The position numbers were made by a program, and so were the translations under genes. A stretch of 6,232 nucleotides of DNA from DATLMR01 sp035537555 (GTDB lineage: Bacteria > Acidobacteriota > Blastocatellia > UBA7656). The stretch is taken from the NCBI GenBank assembly GCA_035537555.1, contig DATLMR010000143.1:1-6232 (forward strand). The letters run 5' to 3'. Every line of letters begins with the position of its first letter. The first letter of the stretch is position 1. The notes beneath the pieces are model-generated. The model was not told the origin of the DNA. It searched no databases and saw only the letters and a list, made by a program, of their open reading frames with translations. This document shows, in pieces, positions 1 to 6,232 of the stretch.

Positions 1-1827
1 AGCTTCACGTTCGAGCAGACGCTCAATTCCCTCCCCTTTTTCGTCGCGGGCGCGTTCGACCAGCCCGTGGCTTCCGACCAGGGCGGAGTCAGGTTCGAAA
101 TATACGCGCAGCCGGGGCTTCAGGCCGTGGGGCCGGACGGCAAGAGCTCTCCCGAGATCGTGAAAGCCAGCCTCGCGCGAATGACCGAGGAAGCGGGCCG
201 CATAGTCGGGTTCCTGACCAAGGCGCTCGGCCCGCCGCCCGAGGGCGCGGTCTTCCGCGTGATCTCGTCGCCGCGCGCGGGCAACATCTACGTGCCCGGC
301 GCGCTCGTCCTGAACGAGCAGATATTCAGGCAGGGCGACCTCGACTCCATCACCATAGAGCGGATGGCCGACGGCCTCGCGAGACTCTGGCTCGACGGGC
401 GCGTCCGCCTGCGCGGGCAGGACCAGCGCGCCGCTCAGGGAGATCGCGCGGCGCAGAAGGCGCGAAGCGCGGCCTTCATGAGGGACTCGCTCCCACGCTA
501 TCTGGCCGCCACCTATTTCGAAGAGCGTTTCGGCAAAGATGCCGGGCGCGAGGCCTTCTCCCGGTTCCGCTGGGACTATACGCCCATAGCGCGGTCCGGC
601 CGGGACGCCGAGCTCGGGCTTCAAACCATCCTGCTGCCCAACTACGGCCTCGCAGTCTTCGGCAAAGGCCCGCTCGTGCTCAGGCTTCTGGCAGAGACCG
701 CGGGCCGCGACAAGTTCAACGCGGCGGTTCGCTCGGCCTTCACCGGCCCGCAGACCAGAGTGGTCACGACCGATGATTTCCGCTCGGCCCTGACGAAGTC
801 GGCCGGGCCGGGAGTCGAAAAACTGTTTCAGCAGTGGGTCGATACCATAATCGAGCCCGACATTATCGTCGGAGTCCCCCAGCCCTCGGGCGAGCAAGGC
901 ACGCAGCGCGTCAACGTCCGCAACCTCGGCACGGGAGACGTAACGGTCCAGGTCCTCGCCGTCACCGCGTCGGGCAAGCAGCTCACGACGACCGTCGCCG
1001 TGCCCTCCGAAGACATCACTTTCACCGATATCCAGACCTCTGAAAAGATCAGCTCGGTGGAAGTGGACCCGGAGAAGCTCGTCATCCAGACCGACTACGA
1101 CAACGACGCGAAGCCCGTGCGGGCCTGGGGCCAGACCCTGCTCAACGACAGCATCGCCGCCTTCAACCGGGGCGAGCACGCGCAGGCCGAGACGAAGCTG
1201 AGAGAGGCCGCGCGCGCGAACCCGCAAAACGCCGTCATTCGATCCTGGCTCGCGCGAACGCTCGCGGCGCTCAACAAGACCGACGAGGCCGTGGCGGAGG
1301 CGAACGCCGCGATCAAGATCGACCCTCCGGCCGGAGGATCGACCGCGTGGGCGTATATAACCCTCGGTCAGGTCGCGCTTGCCCGGGGCAAACCCGCCGA
1401 CGCGGCCCGCTACCTGCGCCGGGCCGTCGCGGAAGCCGAAGTGTCTGACGCGCAGTTTGCCGCGCGTGAAGCGCTCGTCAAAGCCGAGCGCGCCGAGAGC
1501 GCGACCGCGCCGGTCGAAGAGTCCGTCCGCGCTTTCGTCGGGCAACTCGACACGCTCATAAAGCAGCCTTCGTCCGACAAGCTCTTCACGGTCGTCTCCA
1601 GAAACAACCTGAAGAAATTCGTGCAGGGCCTGACCGTAAACCCTCCCGCTGCCTGGACGACGGAGATACTTCGCGTCGACAACATCGACGCCAACCGCGT
1701 GGCCATGGATGTCGGGCTCAAGATCAAGAGAGAAGGCAAGGACCAGACGGCCACCGCCGTATTCATCCTGTATCGCTCGCCGAGCGGCTGGATGCTCGAA
1801 GACGTCCGGCTCTTCAACGTCAAGTGA
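1..1827 (+). CDS. M1 aminopeptidase-like protein with degenerate active site, TPR repeats and C-terminal domain (5' partial)
   Basis: The reading frame is open from base 1, so the true start and any signal peptide lie upstream. The GTG at 67 is internal, and residue numbers here count from it. Residues 1-270 resemble the gluzincin (M1) peptidase fold: a strand and helix leading to the usual catalytic helix near 98-112, a second helix at 136-156, and the late M1 segment TTDDFRSALTKSAG...LFQQWVD (234-259). A beta-rich part typical of the domain after M1 catalysis spans about 280-345. Residues 359-459 look like two or three TPR helices. Residues 485-586 form a small alpha/beta domain that may be NTF2/SnoaL-like (weak call). 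The HEXXH helix reads DGLARLW, so both zinc histidines and the catalytic Glu are absent; the later Glu helix and the GAMEN motif are also not recognisable. I infer a non-catalytic, probably exported or membrane-linked scaffold or binding protein. It ends 10 bases before the DUF4350 gene, suggesting one transcript. Confidence 0.75.
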   Translation, partial: SFTFEQTLNSLPFFVAGAFDQPVASDQGGVRFEIYAQPGLQAVGPDGKSSPEIVKASLARMTEEAGRIVGFLTKALGPPPEGAVFRVISSPRAGNIYVPGALVLNEQIFRQGDLDSITIERMADGLARLWLDGRVRLRGQDQRAAQGDRAAQKARSAAFMRDSLPRYLAATYFEERFGKDAGREAFSRFRWDYTPIARSGRDAELGLQTILLPNYGLAVFGKGPLVLRLLAETAGRDKFNAAVRSAFTGPQTRVVTTDDFRSALTKSAGPGVEKLFQQWVDTIIEPDIIVGVPQPSGEQGTQRVNVRNLGTGDVTVQVLAVTASGKQLTTTVAVPSEDITFTDIQTSEKISSVEVDPEKLVIQTDYDNDAKPVRAWGQTLLNDSIAAFNRGEHAQAETKLREAARANPQNAVIRSWLARTLAALNKTDEAVAEANAAIKIDPPAGGSTAWAYITLGQVALARGKPADAARYLRRAVAEAEVSDAQFAAREALVKAERAESATAPVEESVRAFVGQLDTLIKQPSSDKLFTVVSRNNLKKFVQGLTVNPPAAWTTEILRVDNIDANRVAMDVGLKIKREGKDQTATAVFILYRSPSGWMLEDVRLFNVK

Positions 1828-1837
1828 GTAGCCCGAG

Positions 1838-3016
1838 ATGAGAAAGAACGCGAGCGCGATCCTGATTGTAGCCGGGCTTTTTCTCCTGCTCGTCATCTTG
1901 AATCTCATCTTCATGGCCGGCCCCGAGGCCGAAGCGGAGACCGAGCTGAACGGCAATCGATCTTCGTATGCCTCGACGCCCTACGGCACGCGCGCGTTTT
2001 ACACCCTTCTCGAAGAGCAGGGTTACGGAGTCACGCGGCTCGAAAGCCCTTTCACCGACGTGGAGAAGCTCTACGGCCTCGACGCCCTCTTCATCATCGC
2101 GCCCCCTGAAAAAGAGAACCCGAGCCCGGAAGAGTTCGAGCGCCTTAGGGAGTGGGTCGAAGCGGGCGGCCTGCTCATCATAATCGACAGGGAGATCCAG
2201 GTCGATTTCGGCGAGGCGAACGTCGAGACGTCGCCGAAAGAGTTCCCGGACGGCGCGCGCCCGCTCCAGCCGTCCGGCTACACCCGGGGCGTCGAGCGCG
2301 TGGGCCTCTCGAGCGCCGCTTCCGGGCTCAAGGTGACGAGTAGGGGGAAGGACTATCCCACCTACCACGTCGGGGACGCGAAATCGGCCGTGCTGGCCGA
2401 TTTCAAGTCAGGCCAGGGCCGCGTCGTCCTGCTCGCGGACCCGTTCGTCGTGGCCAACAACGGCATCAGGCAAAGCGATAACGTCGTCCTCGCCGCCAAT
2501 CTTGTGCGCGGCAGGCGCGACGAGAAGATCGGATTCGACGAGTACCATCACGGGTACGGCTCCTCCAAGTCCGAGGGGCTGATGTCCTACTTCGCCGGCA
2601 CTCCGATTCCGTGGATGATGTGGCAGGGCGTGCTGATAATCGCCCTGATCGTCTACACGCAGGGCCGGAGATTCGCGCGGCCTCTCCCGCTCAGGCGAGA
2701 GCGCCGCACTACCAACCTGGAGTTCGTCTCGTCGATGGCCAATATTACCAGGCTCGCGCGGGCGAGCGACGTGGCGATGCAGAACATCCACTCGGAGTTC
2801 CGCAAGCGCCTCTGCCGCTACGCCGGGGTGCCCTCCGGGGCCGACGACTCCATCCTCGCTTCCGCTGTCGCGCGCCGCTCGAAGATCGAGGCCGGAGAGT
2901 TGAACGGCCTCCTCGCGAGGTGCGAGCGCGTGGCGCGGGGCGAAACGGTCTCGGACGCGGAGCTGTTCGAGATCGTCAAGAGCGTGCGCGACGTAGAGGC
3001 CAGGCTCGGCATTTGA
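1838..3016 (+). CDS. DUF4350 domain membrane protein
   Basis: The protein has 392 residues. An N-terminal membrane helix (about 7-27) is followed by an extracytoplasmic alpha/beta domain (about 46-227). A second helix (about 257-274) precedes a basic cytoplasmic stretch (RRFARPLPLRRERR, 277-290) and a helical C-terminal tail to 392. The domain shows features usual for DUF4350: STPYGTRAFYTLLEEQGY near 46-63, a hydrophobic strand LFIIAPP, the WVEAGGLLIIIDR segment (106-118), VVLLADPFVVANNG (196-209) and FDEYHHGYG (233-241). The fold resembles the glutamine-amidotransferase-like domain of GldG-type proteins, with no evident catalytic triad. The molecular role is unknown. Family members commonly sit beside MoxR ATPase, DUF58 and DUF4129 genes, none of which is in this window. 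The ATG at 1838 is the first start after the preceding stop; AAGTGAG at 1822-1828 is a weak ribosome-binding candidate. The stop codon TGA (3014-3016) falls inside the first unit of a tandem repeat. Confidence 0.85.
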   Translation: MRKNASAILIVAGLFLLLVILNLIFMAGPEAEAETELNGNRSSYASTPYGTRAFYTLLEEQGYGVTRLESPFTDVEKLYGLDALFIIAPPEKENPSPEEFERLREWVEAGGLLIIIDREIQVDFGEANVETSPKEFPDGARPLQPSGYTRGVERVGLSSAASGLKVTSRGKDYPTYHVGDAKSAVLADFKSGQGRVVLLADPFVVANNGIRQSDNVVLAANLVRGRRDEKIGFDEYHHGYGSSKSEGLMSYFAGTPIPWMMWQGVLIIALIVYTQGRRFARPLPLRRERRTTNLEFVSSMANITRLARASDVAMQNIHSEFRKRLCRYAGVPSGADDSILASAVARRSKIEAGELNGLLARCERVARGETVSDAELFEIVKSVRDVEARLGI

Positions 3017-3066
3017 AGCCCGGCATTTGAAGCCCGGCATTTGAAGCCCGGCATTTGAAGCCCGGC
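3008..3066. repeat. Perfect 14-bp tandem repeat, four copies plus GGC, spanning a stop codon
   Basis: The unit GGCATTTGAAGCCC begins at 3008, 3022, 3036 and 3050, followed by GGC at 3064-3066. All four copies are identical, which suggests recent expansion by slippage. The first copy supplies the last two codons (Gly, Ile) and the TGA stop of the DUF4350 gene. Because 14 is not a multiple of three, the TGAs at 3014, 3028, 3042 and 3056 fall in all three forward frames, and the one at 3056 is in frame just upstream of the next gene. Each unit has GGC and GCC ends and could form only a very weak hairpin. It is not CRISPR-like because it has no spacers, and no T-run makes it a factor-independent terminator. 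The remaining 34 bases to the next start show no clear promoter. Confidence 0.95.
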
Positions 3067-3100
3067 TTTCTTAACCCCGGAGAGCGGCGCCCGCCAAGCC

Positions 3101-5611
3101 ATGCGAACCGATCTCACCAGCTTCCTGGATGATTGCGCCCGAAGAGGCGAAGCGACGGCCTTCGCCTACAGGCGGGGGCTGAGGGTCTCAAGGTGGTCTT
3201 ACTCGCGTTTGAGGCGGGCGGCGTATCAATTCGCCCGCGAGCTTGAAAGCCGCGGGATAGGAAAGGGCGAGCGCGTCCTCTTCTGGAGCGAGAACAGCCC
3301 CGAGTGGATAGCCGCCTTCTTCGGCTGCTGCGTGCGCGGGGCGATCGCCGTCCCGCTCGACGCGGAGAGCACGCCGGAGTTCGTCCGGCGCGTCCAGAAT
3401 CAGGTGCAGGCCCGCCTGCTGCTCGCGCCCGAAGAGCGCGCGCGCCGGTTCCCGGATCTGCCGCGCCTGCCGCTCGAAGACCTGGGCCGTGACCTCGCGC
3501 ATCTCTCGGGCGAGCCCCTCGCGTCCGAAGCCATCTCCGAAGACGACCTCGTGGAGATCATCTTCACGTCGGGCACCACGGACGAGCCTCGCGGCGTGTG
3601 CCTCACGCACCGGAACCTGCTCTCCAACCTCGCGCCGCTCGAGCGCGAGATCCGGAAGTACCTCAAATGGGAGCGCCCCTTTCATCCGATCCGCTTCCTG
3701 AACCTCCTTCCGCTCAGCCACGTCTTCGGCCAGTTCATGGGCATATTCGTTCCGCAGTTTCTCGGCGGAGAGGTCTTCTTGCAGGGCTCGCTCAATCCGT
3801 CGGAGGTAATAGAGAACGTCAGGAAGCAGCGCATATCCGTGGTCGCCGCCGTGCCGCGCCAGCTCGACTCCCTGCGGCAGAAGATCGAGCGAGCGGGAGA
3901 CGGCGGCCTTAAAGAAGAGATCGCTTCGGCCCGGGACTGGCCCTTTCTCAAACGGTGGTGGCGGTTCCGCCGGGTACACCGCCTGCTCGGGTGGAAGTTC
4001 TGGGCGTTCGTCACGGGCGGCGCGTCGCTGCGGCCCGAGACCGAAGAGTTCTGGCTGCGCCTCGGCTTCGCGGTGCTGCAAGGCTACGGCATGACGGAGG
4101 CATCCGCCCTCATCAGCGTCAACCATCCGTTCAAGGCGAGCCGGGGCTCGGTCGGCAAGAATATGCCGGGGCAGGAGATGAGGCTCGACGAGAGCGGAGA
4201 GATAATGGTGCGCGGCCGGAACGTATCGCAAGGATACTGGAACGGCGGCCTGGAGCCCTCGGCGAACGAAGAAGGGTGGCTTCGCACGGGCGACCTGGGC
4301 GAAGTGGACGCCGAGGGCAATCTCTATTTCAAGGGCCGCAAGAAGGACGTGATCGTCACGTCCGCAGGCTTGAACATCTACCCCGAAGACCTCGAAGCCG
4401 CGCTCGGACGGCAGCCCGAGATTCGCGATTGCACCGTCATCGGCGTCGAAGGGCCGCAGGGCCCCGAGCCGCTCGCCGTGCTCATACTACGCGGCGAGAG
4501 CGTAAGCGCCGAAGAGATCGTGGGCCGCGCGAACAGTATTCTCGGAGAGTACCAGAAGATTCGCCGGTGGAGCATATGGCGAGGGGGCGACTTCCCGCGC
4601 ACGCCGACGGAGAAGGTTCGCAAGCGCGACGTTCTTTCGGCCGTCGAATCTATGGAGGCCGGAGATGCTCTCGCCCAGTCCCGGGCGCTCTCGGAGATCC
4701 TCGCCCGCGTTACAGGCGAAGCGCCCGCGACGTTCGACCCTTCGGCGAGCCTCGCGACGGACCTCAAGCTCGATTCTCTGGGCCGCGTCGAATTGTTGAG
4801 CGCAATCGAAGATCGCTTTCAGGTAGAGATCGACGAATCGGCCTTCACCGCCGCGACCACGCTCGCGGACGTGGAGCGAGCGATCGCCGAAGGCGCGCCT
4901 GATTGGAGCGCGCCCGCCGGGGGCTACGATTACCCTGCCTGGGCTCAACGCTTCCCCGTGACGTGGATTCGGATGCTTATCTTCCGCGCAGTGCTTCTGC
5001 CGCTCACTCTCGTCATGTGCCGGGTGCGGCGGGTCGGATGGGAGAACCTGGACGAAGTGCGCGGCCCGGCCCTCTTCATCTCCAATCACGTCGCGATGGT
5101 GGATCAATCTCTCATACTGTCGGCGCTGCCGGGGCGCTTCAGGAGGAGGCTCGCGATAGCGATGGAAGGCGAACGCCTGCGCGACTGGCGCCATCCGGTC
5201 GAAGGAACGAAGGCGGTCACGCGCCTCAGATTGCTCGCGCAGTACGGGCTGGTCGTCTCTTTGATGAACGTTTTTCCGCTCCCGCAGAAGAGCGGCTTCA
5301 GGCGCAGCTTCGCCTTCGCCGGCGAAACCATGGATCGCGGCTACAACCTGCTCGTATTCCCCGAAGGCAGCCGCACGCGAACCGGGAAGATGGCGAAATT
5401 CATGGAAGGCATTGGAAGTCTCGCGACGAGCCTGGAGGCCCCGGTGATTCCGGTGAAGATCGAGGGCCTCTTCGAATTGAAAGAGAGGGGGCGATACTTC
5501 GCCCGGCCCGGCCGCGTGACCGTCAAGTTCGGCGAGCCCCTGAGGGTCTCGCGAACCGACGACCCGGCAAAGGTCACGAGAGAGCTGGAAGCGGCGGTCG
5601 CTTCGCTCTGA
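3101..5611 (+). CDS. Fused AMP-dependent acyl ligase / acyl carrier domain / PlsC-type acyltransferase
   Basis: The protein has 836 residues in three domains. An acyl-activating AMP-binding ligase (about 1-515) carries the P-loop TSGTTDEPRGV (156-166), QGYGMTEAS (327-335), RTGDLG (395-400), GRKKDVIVTSAG (412-423) and a probable catalytic lysine in PTEKVRK (K505). An acyl carrier domain (about 525-597) has the phosphopantetheine site LDSL with Ser559. A PlsC/LPLAT domain (about 620-836) has NHVAMVD (HX4D, H663 and D668), FPEGSRTRTG (753-762) and APVIPVKIEG (780-789), preceded by a hydrophobic segment at 621-640 that likely seats it on the membrane. By family logic the ligase makes acyl-AMP, loads the carrier thiol, and PlsC transfers the chain to a lysophospholipid or glycerol-phosphate acceptor at the inner membrane. 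E. coli Aas joins the same end activities in the opposite order and borrows a free ACP. ATG 3101 is the only start after the in-frame stop at 3056; GGAGAG (3079-3084) is too distant for a good ribosome site. Substrates are inferred. Confidence 0.9.
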   Translation: MRTDLTSFLDDCARRGEATAFAYRRGLRVSRWSYSRLRRAAYQFARELESRGIGKGERVLFWSENSPEWIAAFFGCCVRGAIAVPLDAESTPEFVRRVQNQVQARLLLAPEERARRFPDLPRLPLEDLGRDLAHLSGEPLASEAISEDDLVEIIFTSGTTDEPRGVCLTHRNLLSNLAPLEREIRKYLKWERPFHPIRFLNLLPLSHVFGQFMGIFVPQFLGGEVFLQGSLNPSEVIENVRKQRISVVAAVPRQLDSLRQKIERAGDGGLKEEIASARDWPFLKRWWRFRRVHRLLGWKFWAFVTGGASLRPETEEFWLRLGFAVLQGYGMTEASALISVNHPFKASRGSVGKNMPGQEMRLDESGEIMVRGRNVSQGYWNGGLEPSANEEGWLRTGDLGEVDAEGNLYFKGRKKDVIVTSAGLNIYPEDLEAALGRQPEIRDCTVIGVEGPQGPEPLAVLILRGESVSAEEIVGRANSILGEYQKIRRWSIWRGGDFPRTPTEKVRKRDVLSAVESMEAGDALAQSRALSEILARVTGEAPATFDPSASLATDLKLDSLGRVELLSAIEDRFQVEIDESAFTAATTLADVERAIAEGAPDWSAPAGGYDYPAWAQRFPVTWIRMLIFRAVLLPLTLVMCRVRRVGWENLDEVRGPALFISNHVAMVDQSLILSALPGRFRRRLAIAMEGERLRDWRHPVEGTKAVTRLRLLAQYGLVVSLMNVFPLPQKSGFRRSFAFAGETMDRGYNLLVFPEGSRTRTGKMAKFMEGIGSLATSLEAPVIPVKIEGLFELKERGRYFARPGRVTVKFGEPLRVSRTDDPAKVTRELEAAVASL

Positions 5612-5664
5612 GCGAGAGCCCGGTAAAGGCGGGATTCAAGGCTCGGCGCCCCGCGATTATGAAA

Positions 5665-6232
5665 TCACCACCGGTCCAGCGCGTACAGGTCTTCGTAAGT
5701 CTCGGCGCGGCGGGCAAGGAAGACTTCGCCCGACTCTTTGATCATCACCGCGGCCGGGCGCGGGCGGCCGTTATACTGCGACGACTGATCGAGCGCGTAT
5801 GCGCCCGTGTTCAACAGCGCGAGCACGTCGCCTACGCCCGTCCCCTCAGGCAGCAGGCGGTAGTCGGGGAGCCTCGTGCCTCTCTCTATATCGAAGTAGA
5901 CGTCGCCCGAATCACAGAGCGGCCCCGCGACTTTATATGCGAAGGTGTGAGGCTCGCTCGCACGCGAGGCGGAGACGAGGTGGTAATACCATTTGTAGGT
6001 GTTGATCGAAAGCATCAGCGAATAGCCCGCGTCGGTGAGGAGCCATACGTCGCCCGTCTCCGGCCGCTCTTTCACGTTGCAGACGCGCGTGAGCAGCAGG
6101 CCGGAGTCTCCGATTATCCGGCGGCCGGGCTCGAAGATTATCGTCAGCCCTTCGAGCAAGCCCGCTTCATCCTGCTTCACGGCCTCCGCGAGCGCGGACC
6201 TGAGCACTTCGCCCGCGTCGAGCCGCGCCGAA
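5665..6232 (-). CDS. PLP-dependent decarboxylase, DAP/ornithine/arginine (fold III) family, C-terminal part (5' partial)
   Basis: The frame stays open to base 6232, so the N-terminal PLP-lysine barrel domain lies outside the window. Numbering here starts at the GTG at 6205-6207, which is probably internal. Visible family motifs are EPGR (26-29, phosphate binding) followed by GLLLTRV; TDAGYS (58-63); VAGPLCDSGD (93-102), carrying the active-site Cys98; and GAYALDQSSQYNGRPRP (135-151), with the tyrosine that contacts PLP. The best general match is diaminopimelate decarboxylase (LysA), the last step of lysine synthesis. Two positions that recognise DAP in LysA differ: the Arg of the usual DAG...RPxxY segment is Ser67 (Tyr71 is kept), and the Glu of CES is Asp99. 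I therefore call the family but not the substrate. It is transcribed convergently with the lipid enzyme gene, with a 53-base gap, so it belongs to a different operon. Confidence 0.85.
   Translation of the reverse strand, partial: SARLDAGEVLRSALAEAVKQDEAGLLEGLTIIFEPGRRIIGDSGLLLTRVCNVKERPETGDVWLLTDAGYSLMLSINTYKWYYHLVSASRASEPHTFAYKVAGPLCDSGDVYFDIERGTRLPDYRLLPEGTGVGDVLALLNTGAYALDQSSQYNGRPRPAAVMIKESGEVFLARRAETYEDLYALDRW

Noticed and set aside
67..69. GTG at 67 as the true start of the first gene
   Set aside because: The frame is open to base 1 and the upstream codons read as continuous M1-like sequence (FFVAGAFDQP before residue 1), so the start is probably outside the window.
2408..3040. Antisense open frames running through the tandem repeat and the DUF4350 gene
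   Set aside because: Their starts lie in the repeat (repeated PGFKCRASNA-type peptide) and the rest mirrors DUF4350 coding; no independent support.
3008..3066. Tandem repeat as a CRISPR array or as promoter -35 elements (repeated TTGAAG)
   Set aside because: There are no spacers and the unit is too short for CRISPR; no -10-like sequence stands at a suitable distance from any TTGAAG copy.
3188..4231. Long antisense open frame (347 codons) opposite the ligase domain
   Set aside because: It lies wholly within a well-supported gene, is rich in Arg, Ala, Glu and Pro, shows no recognisable domain, and is typical of antisense frames in high-GC DNA.
3955..4902. Forward open frame of 315 codons in another frame of the fusion gene
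   Set aside because: The translation is Arg/Gly-rich low-complexity text with no motif, whereas the overlapping frame has clear ligase and carrier motifs.
4487..5194. Antisense open frame over the carrier and PlsC region
   Set aside because: No domain is recognisable, and it is fully covered by conserved motifs on the plus strand.
5612..5664. Possible bidirectional terminator in the convergent gap (GCGGG at 5629-5633, CCCGC at 5650-5654)
   Set aside because: The stem is only 5 bp with a 16-base loop and no T-run on either strand. A 17-base stretch at 5631-5647 matches the 14-bp repeat region at about 12 positions, which is within chance for this composition.

Overview
This is a high-GC bacterial window, by eye in the mid-60s percent GC, densely coded, with four protein genes and little non-coding DNA. 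No taxon marker is present. A non-catalytic M1-like/TPR protein next to a DUF4350 membrane protein, and an AMP-ligase/ACP/PlsC fusion, would fit an environmental bacterium such as an Acidobacteriota member. That placement is an impression from gene style, not a demonstrated result.

Layout. Bases 1-1827 (+) hold the 3' part of a gene for an M1-aminopeptidase-like protein whose zinc site is degenerate; TPR repeats and a small C-terminal domain follow. Ten bases later, 1838-3016 (+) encodes a two-helix membrane protein of the DUF4350 type. The stop codon of that gene lies in the first unit of a perfect 14-bp tandem repeat (3008-3066, four copies plus three bases). After it, 3101-5611 (+) encodes an 836-residue fusion of an acyl-activating AMP ligase, an acyl carrier domain and a PlsC-type glycerolipid acyltransferase. 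A 53-base convergent gap separates it from 5665-6232 (-), the C-terminal part of a PLP-dependent decarboxylase of the DAP/ornithine/arginine (fold III) family, cut by the window edge.

How they may work together. The first two genes are closely spaced and probably co-transcribed; both look envelope-associated. The third gene looks like a self-contained fatty-acid salvage or phospholipid acylation enzyme that activates, carries and transfers an acyl chain within one polypeptide. It may be read from the same transcript, but the 84-base repeat-bearing gap leaves that open. The decarboxylase is on the opposite strand and belongs to a separate unit.

Points most worth a second look: the three-domain lipid enzyme, the loss of every catalytic M1 residue, the stop-spanning tandem repeat that closes all three forward frames, and substitutions at DAP-recognition positions in the decarboxylase.
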